From positions 2,294,001-2,358,000 of the forward strand of contig NZ_CP155551.1 in NCBI RefSeq assembly GCF_039679125.1: a DNA stretch of 64,000 nucleotides, in the 5' to 3' direction. This stretch comes from Blastococcus sp. HT6-4 (GTDB lineage: Bacteria > Actinomycetota > Actinomycetes > Mycobacteriales > Geodermatophilaceae). This document shows, in pieces, positions 1 to 9,509 of the stretch; the stretch's first letter is position 1; each line of letters starts with the position of its first letter. Under the pieces are notes generated by a model. That model was not told the origin of the DNA. It saw only the letters and a program-made list of their open reading frames with translations, and made no database searches. The translations under genes were made by a program, and so were the position numbers.

Positions 1-287
1 ACCTGGTGGAGCTGCCCGCCGCCGACCAGTGCTGCGGGTTCGGCGGCACGTTCGCGGTGAAGAACGCGGAGACCTCCACGGCGATGCTCACCGACAAGAT
101 GGCCAACGTGCTCTCGACGCACGCCGAGGTCTGCACCGCCGGCGACGCCTCCTGCCTGATGCACATCGGCGGCGGACTGTCCCGGCTGCGCTCGGGCACC
201 CGCACCGTGCACCTCGCCGAGATCCTCGCCTCGACGGAGGACGCCGTGAGCCCGCACCAGGCAACCACCCCGGCGGTGTCCGCATGA
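1..287 (+). CDS. lutA: Lactate utilisation protein A, Fe-S oxidoreductase (3' fragment)
   Basis: The gene enters from the left edge (reading frame begins at base 3), so only about the last 94 residues are present. The fragment carries the second cysteine-rich CCG motif (QCCGFGGTF) typical of LutA/GlpC-type Fe-S oxidoreductases. In the family LutA, LutB and LutC together oxidise L-lactate to pyruvate in the cytoplasm. Its TGA overlaps the ATG of the next gene (ATGA), as expected for a translationally coupled lutABC operon. The identity rests on this motif plus the neighbours; the N-terminal half, which would carry the first CCG motif, lies outside the window. Confidence 0.85.
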   Translation, partial: LVELPAADQCCGFGGTFAVKNAETSTAMLTDKMANVLSTHAEVCTAGDASCLMHIGGGLSRLRSGTRTVHLAEILASTEDAVSPHQATTPAVSA

Positions 288-1744
288 CCGCCGTCTTCCT
301 CGGCATCCCGACCGCTCCCCCGGGCGTCGGCCACCTGCGCGGCGACCGGTCGTTCCCCGACGCCGCCCGCGACTCGCTGCGCGACGGGCAGCTGCGGGCC
401 AACCTCGGCCACGCCACGGCGACGATCCGGGGCAAGCGGGCCGCCGTCGTCGGCGAAGTGCCCGACTGGGCGGAGCTCCGCGAGGCCGGCCGTGCCATCA
501 AGGCGGCCACGATGGCTCGGCTGGACGAGCACCTGATCGCCCTCGAGGAGCAGGTCACCGCCCGCGGCGGAACGGTGCACTGGGCCCGGGACGCCACCGA
601 GGCCAACGCGATCGTGACCCGGCTCGTGCAGGCGACCGGCGCCGACGAGGTGGTCAAGGTCAAGTCGATGGCCACCCAGGAGATCGGGCTCAACGAGGCG
701 CTCGAGGCGGCCGGCATCGCGGCCCACGAGACCGACCTGGCCGAGCTGATCGTCCAGCTGGGCGAGGACACGCCGTCGCACATCCTGGTGCCGGCGATCC
801 ACAAGAACCGGGCCGAGATCCGCGAGATCTTCCTGCGCACCATGCCGGGCGTCGACCCGGAGCTCCCCGACGACCCGCGCCGGCTCGCCATGGCCGCCCG
901 GGCGCACCTGCGCGAGCGGTTCCTCCGGGCGCGGGTGGCGATCAGCGGCGCGAACTTCGCCGTCGCCGAGACCGGCACGCTCGCCGTCGTGGAGTCCGAG
1001 GGCAACGGCCGGATGTGCCTGACGCTGCCGCAGACCCTCATCACGGTCATGGGCATCGAGAAGGTGGTGCCGACCTGGCGCGACCTCGAGGTGTACCTGC
1101 AGCTGCTCCCCCGCTCCTCCACCGGAGAGCGGATGAACCCCTACACCTCGCTGTGGGCCGGCGTCACGCCCGGCGACGGGCCACAGGACTTCCACCTGGT
1201 CCTGGTCGACAACGGGCGGACGGCGGTGCTCGCCGACGAGGTGGGTCGCGAGGCGCTGCACTGCATCCGCTGCTCGGCCTGCCTCAACGTCTGCCCGGTG
1301 TACGAGCGCGCGGGCGGGCACGCGTACGGCTCGGTCTACCCCGGGCCGATCGGCGCCGTGCTGTCGCCGCAGCTGACCGGGGTCGAGGACAACGCCTCGC
1401 TGCCGTACGCGTCGTCGCTGTGCGGCGCCTGCTACGACGTCTGCCCGGTGGCGATCGACATCCCGTCGATCCTGGTGCACCTGCGCGCCGAGCACGTCGA
1501 GGCCCAGACCCGGACGACGCCCGAGGCGCTGGCGTTCCGGGCGCTGTCGACGGCCATGTCGCATCCCCGGCTGTGGCGGCTGGCCCAGCGGGCCGCAGGC
1601 CTGGGCCGGTTCCTCGCGCGTGGGCGACCGACCCTCCCCGCCACGCTGCCCCCGCCGGCGTCGAGGTGGACCCGGTCGCGCGACCTGCCCACGCCACCGG
1701 CGGAGACCTTCACGCAGGCCTGGGCCCGGGAGCACGGCGGATGA
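284..1744 (+). CDS. lutB: Lactate utilisation iron-sulfur protein LutB
   Basis: A 486-residue protein with the LutB architecture: an N-terminal LUD (DUF162) domain up to about residue 300, then a ferredoxin-like part with cysteines at 327, 330, 333 and 337 (CxxCxxCxxxCP) and a second group at 380, 383 and 387 (CGACYDVCP). These should ligate two 4Fe-4S clusters. The start at 284 overlaps the lutA stop and gives the usual family length; an upstream extension in the same frame would run over lutA. It is the middle gene of lutABC, oxidising lactate to pyruvate. The shared IAETGTL motif seen in LutC is also present here (VAETGTLAVVESEGN). Confidence 0.93.
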   Translation: MTAVFLGIPTAPPGVGHLRGDRSFPDAARDSLRDGQLRANLGHATATIRGKRAAVVGEVPDWAELREAGRAIKAATMARLDEHLIALEEQVTARGGTVHWARDATEANAIVTRLVQATGADEVVKVKSMATQEIGLNEALEAAGIAAHETDLAELIVQLGEDTPSHILVPAIHKNRAEIREIFLRTMPGVDPELPDDPRRLAMAARAHLRERFLRARVAISGANFAVAETGTLAVVESEGNGRMCLTLPQTLITVMGIEKVVPTWRDLEVYLQLLPRSSTGERMNPYTSLWAGVTPGDGPQDFHLVLVDNGRTAVLADEVGREALHCIRCSACLNVCPVYERAGGHAYGSVYPGPIGAVLSPQLTGVEDNASLPYASSLCGACYDVCPVAIDIPSILVHLRAEHVEAQTRTTPEALAFRALSTAMSHPRLWRLAQRAAGLGRFLARGRPTLPATLPPPASRWTRSRDLPTPPAETFTQAWAREHGG

Positions 1745-2370
1745 ACGCCCGCGAGGAGATCCTGGGCCGGATCCGGACCGCACTCGGTCCCGACCGTCCC
1801 GCACCGGCCGAGGTGCGGCGCGACTACCGGCTCGCCGACGGCCGACCGCCCGGCGACCCGGCCCTGCTGGACCTGCTGATCGACCGGCTCGAGGACTACA
1901 AGGCCTCGGTCGTGCGCTGCGCGCCGCCCGACGTCGCGGTCACCGTCGCCGGTGCGCTCCGGGGCGCGCTCGGCGAGCACTCCCCCGCCGGCGTCGTCGT
2001 CGCCCCCGGCGTGCCCTCGGGCTGGCGGCCGGACGGCGCGGTCGAGGACGACGGCCGCCCCGCCGTGGCCCTGGCCGAGCACGCTGCCACCCTCACCGGC
2101 GTCTCCGTGGCGATCGCCGAGACCGGCACGCTGGTCCTCGACGGCAGCCCGCTGTCGGGCCGGCGCGCCCTCTCGCTGCTGCCCGACTGCCTGGTCTGCG
2201 TCGTCGAGGCGGCCCAGGTCGTCGGGAGCGTCCCGGAGGGGCTCGCCCGGCTCGACCCGCTGGCTCCGCTGACGATGATCAGCGGGCCGTCGGCGACCAG
2301 TGACATCGAGCTGCAGCGCGTCGAGGGCGTGCACGGACCGCGCACCCTCGTCGTCGTCCTCGTCGGCTGA
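1741..2370 (+). CDS. lutC: Lactate utilisation protein C, LUD domain
   Basis: A 209-residue LUD-domain protein (DUF162) with the characteristic IAETGTLVLDGSPLSGR segment in the middle and no cysteine cluster. The ATG overlaps the lutB stop by four bases (ATGA), so it is translationally coupled. It completes the lactate-oxidation operon; in the family LutC works with LutA and LutB but its exact chemistry is not settled. Length is close to the usual size of the family. The operon ends here: the next gene is on the other strand and convergent, only seven bases away. Confidence 0.9.
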   Translation: MNAREEILGRIRTALGPDRPAPAEVRRDYRLADGRPPGDPALLDLLIDRLEDYKASVVRCAPPDVAVTVAGALRGALGEHSPAGVVVAPGVPSGWRPDGAVEDDGRPAVALAEHAATLTGVSVAIAETGTLVLDGSPLSGRRALSLLPDCLVCVVEAAQVVGSVPEGLARLDPLAPLTMISGPSATSDIELQRVEGVHGPRTLVVVLVG

Positions 2371-2377
2371 CCGGAGG

Positions 2378-2887
2378 TCAGCCGGCCTCCCGGTCGGCCG
2401 CCCGGCGCGCCCGCTCCGCCGGCCAGCGGGCCACGGCGTCCGCGAGCTCGCCGTGCAGGAAGGCCATGAAGTCGCGGGTCTCGGCCAGACGGCGGCCGCC
2501 GGGGCGGTCGACGCCCAGCGCCGACACCCCCGACGCCACGGCGTCCCCGAACCGCTGCAGCGCCGCGAGCTCGGAGGCCATGAAGCGCGACCACAGATCG
2601 GTGTCGTCGAGCACATAGAGGTCGCTGCGCGTCCCGGGCTCCCGCTCGCGCACCAGGAGACCCACCTGGACGAGCTGACGCACGGCGCCGCTGATCGCGG
2701 CCGGACTCACCTGGAGCCCCTCGGCGAGATCGGTGGCGGTGTAGCGGTCGGCGTCGTCGGCCAGGGCGTAGGCCAGGACCCGGGCCGGCATCGGAGACAT
2801 CCCCGACTCCCGCAGGACCAGGGCGAACCGCTCGACGAACCGCAGGAGGGCGGCTCGCTGGGTCTCCTCGTCGTCGACGCTGGTCAC
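2378..2887 (-). CDS. GbsR/MarR-family transcriptional regulator
   Basis: A 169-residue winged-helix protein; the helix-turn-helix is around residues 47-75 (TATDLAEGLQVSPAAISGAVRQL), as in GbsR/MarR proteins. A longer start at 2929 is possible in frame, but it lies upstream of the predicted -10 (2913-2918), so the GTG at 2887 is preferred. It is divergent from an ABC exporter and shares an operator palindrome with it (2925-2940), which suggests autoregulation and control of the exporter. It is convergent with lutC. The ligand is unknown; by analogy with similar pairs it may sense the exported compound. Confidence 0.8.
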   Translation of the reverse strand: MTSVDDEETQRAALLRFVERFALVLRESGMSPMPARVLAYALADDADRYTATDLAEGLQVSPAAISGAVRQLVQVGLLVREREPGTRSDLYVLDDTDLWSRFMASELAALQRFGDAVASGVSALGVDRPGGRRLAETRDFMAFLHGELADAVARWPAERARRAADREAG

Positions 2888-2912
2888 CCCGCCACGGTAC
2901 CGGAGCGTTGCG

Positions 2913-2953
2913 TACGTAGGAAGCTTCACAACATTGTGAAAGCTGTGTACGTT
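2913..2953. promoter_or_regulatory. Divergent promoters sharing a palindromic operator
   Basis: A perfect inverted repeat TTCACAA-CA-TTGTGAA occupies 2925-2940. Reading forward, TTCACA (2925-2930) and TACGTT (2948-2953) form a -35/-10 pair with 17-base spacing, 8 bases before the GTG of the exporter ATPase at 2962. Reading backward, TTCACA (2940-2935) and TACGTA (2918-2913) form a pair with 16-base spacing serving the regulator at 2887. The palindrome overlaps the -35 of both promoters, so a dimer bound here would block both. Assignment to the adjacent GbsR-type regulator is inference. Confidence 0.7.
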
Positions 2954-2961
2954 CCGGGCTC

Positions 2962-3891
2962 GTGACCACAGCCATCTCCGTGTCCGGCCTGGTGAAGACC
3001 TTCGGCGCCACCCGCGCCATCGACGGCCTCGACCTCGAGGTCGCCTCGGGCGAGGTGCACGGCTTCCTCGGCCCGAACGGCTCCGGGAAGTCCACGACCA
3101 TCCGCGTGCTGCTGGGCCTGCTGCGCCCGGATTCCGGCCACGCCGAGCTGCTCGGCGGTGATCCGTGGCGCGACGCCGTCGCGCTGCACCGGCGCCTCGC
3201 CTACGTCCCGGGCGACGTGACCCTGTGGCCGACCATCAGCGGCGGCGAGGCGATCGACCTGATCGGCGCGCTGCGCGGCGGCCTCGACCCGCGCCGGCGC
3301 GCGGAGCTGCTGGAGCGCTTCGACCTCGATCCGCGGAAGAAGGCGCGCACCTACTCGAAGGGCAACCGGCAGAAGGTCGCCCTGGTCGCGGCGCTCGCCT
3401 CCGACGCCGAGCTGCTCATCCTCGACGAACCCACCTCGGGTCTGGACCCGCTCATGGAGGCGGTGTTCCAGGAGTGCATCCGCGAGCTGCGCGCCGAGGG
3501 CCGCACGGTCCTGCTGTCCAGCCACATCCTCGCCGAGGCCGAGGTCCTGTGCGACCGGGTGAGCATCATCCGGCTCGGCCGCACCGTGCAGAGCGGAACG
3601 CTGGCCGAGCTGCGGCACCTCACGCGGATGTCCATGACGGTGGAGACCGAGCGGCCCGCCGACGGCCTGGACTCCCTGCCCGGGGTGCACGACCTGCGCC
3701 GCGAGGACGGCCGGGTGCACTTCGACGCCGACACCGACGCGCTGGACGACGTGCTCCGGCACCTCGCCCCCCTGGGCGTGCGCGGCCTGACCAGCACCCC
3801 GCCCACGCTGGAGGAGCTGTTCCTGCGCCACTACGGCGACGAGCTCGAGGCCGACGGCGTTCCGGTCGCCCAGGAGGCGGGGCGGTCATGA
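2962..3891 (+). CDS. ABC exporter ATP-binding protein (drug-resistance type)
   Basis: A 309-residue ABC ATPase. Walker A is GPNGSGKST at residues 37-45, the signature is a degenerate YSKGNRQKV, Walker B is [12 protein letters not shown] and the H-loop is in SSHIL. The C-terminal 80 residues carry the accessory domain typical of DrrA-like exporter ATPases. The GTG start sits 8 bases after a -10 element, so the mRNA may be leaderless. The stop overlaps the ATG of the permease (ATGA). Together they form a two-gene exporter of a hydrophobic compound, probably controlled by the divergent regulator. Confidence 0.9.
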   Translation: MTTAISVSGLVKTFGATRAIDGLDLEVASGEVHGFLGPNGSGKSTTIRVLLGLLRPDSGHAELLGGDPWRDAVALHRRLAYVPGDVTLWPTISGGEAIDLIGALRGGLDPRRRAELLERFDLDPRKKARTYSKGNRQKVALVAALASDAELLILDEPTSGLDPLMEAVFQECIRELRAEGRTVLLSSHILAEAEVLCDRVSIIRLGRTVQSGTLAELRHLTRMSMTVETERPADGLDSLPGVHDLRREDGRVHFDADTDALDDVLRHLAPLGVRGLTSTPPTLEELFLRHYGDELEADGVPVAQEAGRS

Positions 3892-5492
3892 GCACCGGGT
3901 CGGGCACGCTCGCCGGCACCGGGCGGCTGTTCCGGTTCACCCTGCGCCGGGATCGGCTCCGCCTGCCGGTGTGGATCGCCGCCGGCACGTTCATGGTGGT
4001 GACCCAGTCGGTCGCCAGCCAGGCGCTGTACGAGACCCCCGCCGACCTCGCCGCCTACCGGGCGTCGGTGGGCAGCAACGCGGCGACGATCGCGCTGGCC
4101 GGCCCCCCGGTCGGGCTCGACACCGTCGCCGGCGCGGTCGCCTTCGAGATCTCCGCGACCGTCATGCTGATCGCCGCGCTGATGGCGATGTTCACCGTCA
4201 CCCGGCACACCCGCGCCGACGAGGAGGCCGGGCGCACGGAGCTGCTCCGGTCGGCGCGGGTCGGGCGGCACGCGCCGCTCCTGGCCGCCGTCCTGCTCTC
4301 CTCGCTGGCGTGCGGCCTGCTGGCGCTGGCCATCGGCGCGGCGACGACGGCGACCGGGCTGCCGGCCGCCGGCTCGTTCGTGCTCGGCGCCGCGGTGGGC
4401 GCGTGCGGCCTCGTCTTCACCGGGGTCACCGCCGTCGCCGCGCAGGTGACGGGCTCCACCCGGTCCGTCTACGGCCTGGTCGGCGGGCTGTTCGCGGTCG
4501 CGTTCGTGCTCCGCGCGATCGGTGACATCCAGGGCAACTGGGTGGTCCGGACCTCTCCGATCGGCTGGGCGCAGGCCACGCATCCGTACACCGACGACGC
4601 CGTCGCCCCGCTGCTGCTGTGCCTGGTCGTGGCCGCCGTCCTGGTCGTCGCCGGTGTCGCGCTGCTCGACCGCCGCGACCTCGGCTCCGGGCTCGTCCAG
4701 CCGCGGCCCGGCCGGCCCGCCGCCCGACCGACCCTGCTCTCCCCGCTCGGCCTCGCCGTCCGGCTGCACCGCGGCGCGCTGACCGCCTGGACGGCCGGGC
4801 TGGCGCTGCTGGGCGTGGTCTACGGCACCCTCGCCGAGTCGGTCGAGACGCTGATCGGGGAGAACGAGCAGGCGCTGGCCATGTTCGGCGACCCGGACGT
4901 CGACCAGCTCGTCGACGCCTACCTGGGCACGACGTTCGCCGTCACCGCGCTGCTCGCCTCGGCCTACGCGGTCTCTGCGGTCCTGCGGGCCCGCAGCGAG
5001 GAGTCGGGCGACCGGGCCGAGGTGCTGCTGGCCACGGCGACCAGCCGCGCGTCCTGGCTGGGCAGCCACGTGCTGGTCGCCCTGCTCGGCTCGGCGCTGG
5101 CCATGGCCGTCGCCGGGGTCACCACCGGGCTGGTGCGGGTCGCGCAGACCGGCGAGGGCGCGGCGCTGGGCCGGATGGTCGGGGCCGCGGTGTCCTACGT
5201 CCCCGCCATCTGGGTCGTGGCCGGCGTGGCCGTCGCGCTGTTCGGGCTGCTCCCCCGCCTGGCGACGACGGTGGCGTGGACGGCGGTGGGCCTCTTCCTG
5301 CTGATCACCATGTTCGCCGAGTCGTTCGACTGGCCGGACTGGGTGAGCGACCTGTCGCCGATCAGCTGGATCCCGACCCTGCCGCTGGAGGAGTGGACGC
5401 TCGCCCCCCTGGCCGGGCTGGCCGCCGTCGCCGCCGTCCTCCTCGCCGCCGGCTTCACCGGGTTCCGGCGGCGGGACATCGCCCTCGGGTGA
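3888..5492 (+). CDS. ABC exporter permease (tetronasin/anthracycline type)
   Basis: A 534-residue membrane protein with about twelve hydrophobic segments arranged as two sets of six separated by a charged stretch near residues 260-285. This two-repeat layout is that of the actinobacterial antibiotic-exporter permeases (TnrB-like), which are internally duplicated. It overlaps the ATPase gene by four bases and ends just before a strong hairpin terminator at 5504-5528. The transported compound cannot be deduced. Confidence 0.87.
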   Translation: MSTGSGTLAGTGRLFRFTLRRDRLRLPVWIAAGTFMVVTQSVASQALYETPADLAAYRASVGSNAATIALAGPPVGLDTVAGAVAFEISATVMLIAALMAMFTVTRHTRADEEAGRTELLRSARVGRHAPLLAAVLLSSLACGLLALAIGAATTATGLPAAGSFVLGAAVGACGLVFTGVTAVAAQVTGSTRSVYGLVGGLFAVAFVLRAIGDIQGNWVVRTSPIGWAQATHPYTDDAVAPLLLCLVVAAVLVVAGVALLDRRDLGSGLVQPRPGRPAARPTLLSPLGLAVRLHRGALTAWTAGLALLGVVYGTLAESVETLIGENEQALAMFGDPDVDQLVDAYLGTTFAVTALLASAYAVSAVLRARSEESGDRAEVLLATATSRASWLGSHVLVALLGSALAMAVAGVTTGLVRVAQTGEGAALGRMVGAAVSYVPAIWVVAGVAVALFGLLPRLATTVAWTAVGLFLLITMFAESFDWPDWVSDLSPISWIPTLPLEEWTLAPLAGLAAVAAVLLAAGFTGFRRRDIALG

Positions 5493-5503
5493 CCCCGCCC
5501 CGG

Positions 5504-5528
5504 GGGCGTCCGCACCGTGCGGACGCCC
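5504..5528. terminator. Hairpin terminator between convergent genes
   Basis: A perfect 11-bp stem, GGGCGTCCGCA / TGCGGACGCCC, with loop CCG, lies 12 bases after the exporter permease stop and 11 bases before the stop of the convergent sugar-type permease. There is no U-tract, as is usual in very GC-rich actinobacteria. It can serve both strands. Confidence 0.75.
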
Positions 5529-5538
5529 GCGGGGTGGC

Positions 5539-6594
5539 TCAGCCGGTCCGCGCCCCCCGGTGACGGCCCAGGTAGTGCGACAGCCCGACGGCGACCAGCA
5601 GCGCGGCCCCGTTGAAGACCGGGCTGGCCCAGGCGCTGGCACCGGAGAGGGTCAGCCCGCTGACCGCCACCGAGACGAACAGCACCCCGATGATCGTGCC
5701 GACCGCGTTGAAGAATCCGGGCACGACGGCGGTGGCCCCGAGGAACGCGGCGGCCAGCGCGGGGAAGAGCAGGCTCGTGCCGTTGTCGGCCGTGGCACTG
5801 CCGGCCCGTGCCAGCGCGAGCACGCCGGTGACCCCGGCGAGGGCGCCGGCCAGGACGAACGTCGCCCACACCGACCGGTCGACCCGCACCCCGACCAGCC
5901 GGGCGGACCGGGGGTTCGACCCGATCGCGTAGAGGCTGCGGCCGAACGGGGTCTGGGACAGCAGGTACCAGAGGGCCACCGTGGCCAGCGCCACCACGAA
6001 CACGACCCGCGGGAGCCCGAGCCAGGTGGAGCCGCCGAACCTCGGCAGCGCCGGGTCGATGCCGGCGAGGATCGTCTGCCCGCCGGTGTACCACTGGATC
6101 AGGCCGCCCAGCAGCGTCGCCATGCCGAGGGTCGTGACGAAGCTGTTGAGCCCGAACCGGGTCACCAACAGGCCGTTGATCCCGCCGATGACCGCGCCGA
6201 CCCCCACGCCGACCGCGATCGCCACGCCCAGCGGCAGGCCGGAGAAGCTCATCAGCCCCGCGGTCAGGACGCTCGACGTCGCCGCGATGGCGCCGAGGGA
6301 GAAGTCGAAGTAGCCGGTGACCAGCGGCAGGATCACCGCCAGGGCGAGGAGGGCCACCACCGACTGGTTGCCGAGCAGGACGCCGGCGTTCTGCGTCGTG
6401 AAGAAGGTGTCCGAACTTCCGGGGTACAGCGCGAAGAAGGCGATGACCGCCAGCAGCAGCGCGAGCAGCGCGTTGCGTTCGGCGAACCCCTTGAGCCCGG
6501 ACGAACGGGCCGCCGGCGGCTCCTCCACCGGTGCGGTCGCCCCCGGATCGGCCGGCGACCCGGTCTCGACGTGCTCGGTGTTGGTCAGGCTCAT
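5539..6594 (-). CDS. Ribose-type ABC transporter permease (RbsC-like)
   Basis: A 351-residue membrane protein with about nine to ten hydrophobic segments and the conserved BPD_transp_2 features (GYFDFSLGAI near the middle, GSNPRSARLVGVRV, and GTIIGVLFVSV near the end). The N-terminal 35 residues are hydrophilic and Pro/Ala-rich. Its ATG overlaps the TGA of the ATPase gene, so it is the last gene of the binding protein-ATPase-permease operon. Such importers take up sugars, but some actinobacterial members carry other polar compounds; the adjacent aromatic-degradation cluster suggests the latter here (inference). Confidence 0.88.
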   Translation of the reverse strand: MSLTNTEHVETGSPADPGATAPVEEPPAARSSGLKGFAERNALLALLLAVIAFFALYPGSSDTFFTTQNAGVLLGNQSVVALLALAVILPLVTGYFDFSLGAIAATSSVLTAGLMSFSGLPLGVAIAVGVGVGAVIGGINGLLVTRFGLNSFVTTLGMATLLGGLIQWYTGGQTILAGIDPALPRFGGSTWLGLPRVVFVVALATVALWYLLSQTPFGRSLYAIGSNPRSARLVGVRVDRSVWATFVLAGALAGVTGVLALARAGSATADNGTSLLFPALAAAFLGATAVVPGFFNAVGTIIGVLFVSVAVSGLTLSGASAWASPVFNGAALLVAVGLSHYLGRHRGARTG

Positions 6595-8195
6595 CGCTGG
6601 GCTCCTGGGGCCGGCGCGGGGCCGGGCGTCTCGTCGGTGCTCTGGGTCAGTTCGGTCAGCCGGTCGGCGGTCAGGTCCGCGCCGTGCACCTCGGCCGCGA
6701 CGCGGCCGTCCCGCAGCACGAGCACGCGGTCGCACAGCGCGCACAGCTCCATCAGGTCGGAGGAGGCGACCAGCACCGCACAGCCGCCGGCGGCGGTCTC
6801 CCGGACGGTGCGGTAGATGTCGGCGCGGGACATCACGTCCACGCCCTGGGTCGGCTCGTCGAGCAGCAGCAGCGACGGCGACCGGCGCAGCCACCGGGCC
6901 AGCACGGCCTTCTGCTGGTTGCCGCCGGACAGCGCCGCGAACGGCACCTCCGGCGACGGCGCCTTGATGCCGTGCTCGCGGATGAGCTCGGCCGCCTCGG
7001 CGCGTTCCTGTCGGGCGGCCATGCCCCACGGCCGCCAGTACCGGCGCAGCACGGTGGCCGAGAGGTTGTGGCGGACGGTCAGGTCCGCGAAGGCGGCCTC
7101 CCCGCCACGGTCCTCCGGCACGTAGGCCACGCCGGCCGCGATCCGGCGGGGAGTGCCCTTGCCGGCGTCCGCACCGGCCGACCCCGAGGCGATCCGCAGG
7201 GTGCCCGCCTCCGGCTCGTGCTCGCCGAAGACGGTCTTCAGCAGGGAGGTGCGCCCGGAGCCCACGAGCCCGGTGACGCCGACGATCTCGCCCCGCCGGA
7301 CCTGCAGGTCGACCCCGCGCAGCGGCCCCCCGGCCAGCCCCGCCACGTCGAGGACGACGTCGGAGTCGTCGCCGCGAGCAGCCGAGCCCGTCCGGGGACC
7401 CGGCCGCTCGGCCGCTGTCGCCGAGCCGGTCATGAGCGCGACCAGCTCGCGCTCGGTCGGCTGCGAGTCCACGACCGTGGCCACCGTGCGCCCGTCCCGG
7501 AACACGGTGAAGTCGTCGGACACCGCGAGCACCTCGGGCATCCGGTGGCTCACCATCAGGACGGTCTGGCCGTGGTCGGCCCGTCGGCGCACCGCCTCCA
7601 GGAGCACCTGGGACTCGTGCTGCGGCAGCGTGGCGGTGGGTTCGTCGAGGACGAGGACCAGGTGCCGGTCGCTCTCCTGGTCCTGCAGCGCCCGGGCGAT
7701 CGCGACCAGGGTGCGCTGCGCCGGGCGCAGTGCCATGACCGGGGTCGTGGGCGCCGCGTCGATCTCGTAGTCCGCCAGCAGCCCGGCGACGCGCCGGTGC
7801 AGGGCGCGCCAGGAGACCCGCCCCGCCGTTCCCCGGGGGTAGCCCGCGTCGAGCGCGACGTTCTCCGCGACCGACAGCTCCGGGAACAGGCCGAGGTCCT
7901 GGTGGACGAAGCGGAGGCCGGCGGCCCGCCCGGCCCGCGCGTCGTAGTCGGCGGCCGTCCACGAGGAGCCGGCCACCTCGATGCGTCCGGCGTCGGCCCG
8001 GTGGACCCCGGCCAGCACCTTGATGGTCGTCGACTTGCCGCACCCGTTGCCGCCCACGAGGGCGTGCACGGTGCCGCGCCGCAGCGCCAGCTCGGCGCCG
8101 TCGAGGGCAAGGGTCGCCCCGAACCGCTTGGTCATGCCGGAGACGCGCAGGACGACGTCCGTCGCGGCCGCCGGCGGGGTCGCCGTCGTTGTCAT
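6591..8195 (-). CDS. Ribose-type ABC transporter ATPase with two nucleotide-binding domains
   Basis: A 534-residue RbsA-like protein with two ABC domains. Domain 1 has Walker A GGNGCGKST, a degenerate signature region (ALRPAQRTLVAIARAL) and Walker B LVLDEPTATL. Domain 2 has a degenerate Walker A (GLVGSGRTS), a canonical LSGGNQQK signature and Walker B LLLDEPTQGVD. This asymmetry is normal in the sugar-transporter family. It is the middle gene of the import operon: binding protein upstream (65-base gap), permease downstream with ATGA overlap. Confidence 0.92.
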   Translation of the reverse strand: MTTTATPPAAATDVVLRVSGMTKRFGATLALDGAELALRRGTVHALVGGNGCGKSTTIKVLAGVHRADAGRIEVAGSSWTAADYDARAGRAAGLRFVHQDLGLFPELSVAENVALDAGYPRGTAGRVSWRALHRRVAGLLADYEIDAAPTTPVMALRPAQRTLVAIARALQDQESDRHLVLVLDEPTATLPQHESQVLLEAVRRRADHGQTVLMVSHRMPEVLAVSDDFTVFRDGRTVATVVDSQPTERELVALMTGSATAAERPGPRTGSAARGDDSDVVLDVAGLAGGPLRGVDLQVRRGEIVGVTGLVGSGRTSLLKTVFGEHEPEAGTLRIASGSAGADAGKGTPRRIAAGVAYVPEDRGGEAAFADLTVRHNLSATVLRRYWRPWGMAARQERAEAAELIREHGIKAPSPEVPFAALSGGNQQKAVLARWLRRSPSLLLLDEPTQGVDVMSRADIYRTVRETAAGGCAVLVASSDLMELCALCDRVLVLRDGRVAAEVHGADLTADRLTELTQSTDETPGPAPAPGAQR

Positions 8196-8260
8196 GGAAG
8201 TCCTCTCACCGGTGGCCGCCCGGGACACGGGCGGCCACCGGTCTCGGCGGGAGAAGGGGG

Positions 8261-9424
8261 TCAGACCCCCCATGCCTCCTGGTAGGCGGCGCGGTAGTCG
8301 ACCGGTTCGAAGTCCTGACCCTGGGGCGGCAGGTTGTGCTCCGCGTCCACGACCTGGAAGCCGTCGCCCTGCACGAGCGGCTCCTCGCCGTTGAGCACCC
8401 GGATGGCGGTGTCCACCGAGCCCCAGCCGCCCCACTGCGTCGGGTAGCCGACGATCGCGTCCTGGCCCCCGTCGCTGCGGATGAGCTCCATGTTGGCGAC
8501 GTTGCCGAGGCCGCTGATGACGTCGAGGTCGGCCGAGCGGCCCGAGGACACGACCGCCTGGGCGAGACCGGCGGGCATCCAGCCGCCGAGCGGCACGAAC
8601 ACCGAGTCGACGTCGGGCGCCTGCAGCAGGGCGGTGGAGAACTTCTGCGGCAGCGCGCCGGTCATGACGTCGTTGTTGGAGACCTCGAGGGTGCCCACGA
8701 TCTCGCAGCCGGCGCAGGTGGCCAGCTCCTCCTCGAAGCCCTCCGCCAGCCAGGGGCCCCACAGCGGGTCGGTGAAGACCAGGTGCAGCACCTTCGCCTC
8801 GCCACCGGTGGTGCCGATGAGCCAGTCGGCGGCGAGCTTGCCCTGGAGCTCGAAGTTGTCGCGGACGCTCATGCCCTCGAGCTGGATCCGCTCGCTGGCC
8901 CAGAGCGCCTCGCCCCCGACCTCGTCGCAGTCGGCGCCGCCACCGCCGATGACGGTCACGCCGGCGGCCTTCGCCTCCTGGAACGGCTGCTGGATGCTCG
9001 CGCAGTCGATCCCCACCGGGACGATCACGTCGGCGTCGGCGCTGATCGCCTGGCGGACGCAGTCGCCCCAGCCGTTGGGGTTGAGCTGGCCGTCGCACAG
9101 CCGCACGTCCCAGCCCACGGCCTCGGCCGCCTCCTGCACCGCGGCCGTCGGCGTCGAGCAGCTGGGGATCTGCTCACCGCAGGAGATCGCCCAGAGGGTC
9201 ACGTCCTCCGGTGGCGTCGTCGCGGTGGTGGGCGGGGTGCCCATCCGCCCTTCGTAGGCGACCTGCAGCGCGTCCGCGGCGGCGGCGGAGCCGCTGTCGG
9301 CGGTGCTGGCGGGGCTCCCCGAGCTGACGGCGTCCTCGTCCGTGGACCCGCAGGCGGCCAGGCCCACGGTGGCGGCCAGCGTGAGGACGGCGGTCACGCC
9401 GAGCCGGCGCATGGAGTGGGTCAT
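8261..9424 (-). CDS. ABC transporter substrate-binding lipoprotein (periplasmic-binding-protein-like I)
   Basis: A 387-residue secreted binding protein. The N-terminus is a lipoprotein signal (MRRLG, hydrophobic stretch, lipobox LAAC with Cys25). The ATG at 9424 is preferred because AGGGAAG lies just upstream. The protein has several extra cysteines and a GWDVRLCDGQLNPNGW segment where the fold contacts ligand. It is the first gene of the minus-strand importer and is separated by 85 bases from the LysR gene. Its low similarity to classical ribose-binding motifs leaves the ligand open; an aromatic or polyol substrate is possible given the neighbours. Confidence 0.88.
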   Translation of the reverse strand: MTHSMRRLGVTAVLTLAATVGLAACGSTDEDAVSSGSPASTADSGSAAAADALQVAYEGRMGTPPTTATTPPEDVTLWAISCGEQIPSCSTPTAAVQEAAEAVGWDVRLCDGQLNPNGWGDCVRQAISADADVIVPVGIDCASIQQPFQEAKAAGVTVIGGGGADCDEVGGEALWASERIQLEGMSVRDNFELQGKLAADWLIGTTGGEAKVLHLVFTDPLWGPWLAEGFEEELATCAGCEIVGTLEVSNNDVMTGALPQKFSTALLQAPDVDSVFVPLGGWMPAGLAQAVVSSGRSADLDVISGLGNVANMELIRSDGGQDAIVGYPTQWGGWGSVDTAIRVLNGEEPLVQGDGFQVVDAEHNLPPQGQDFEPVDYRAAYQEAWGV

Positions 9425-9509
9425 GAACTTCCCTTCGACGCAGACGCCCCTCATCGGTGACGGGCGTCACTGCCGCCGAAGTGTCAGCACCTGCACGCCG
9501 GAGCGGAAA

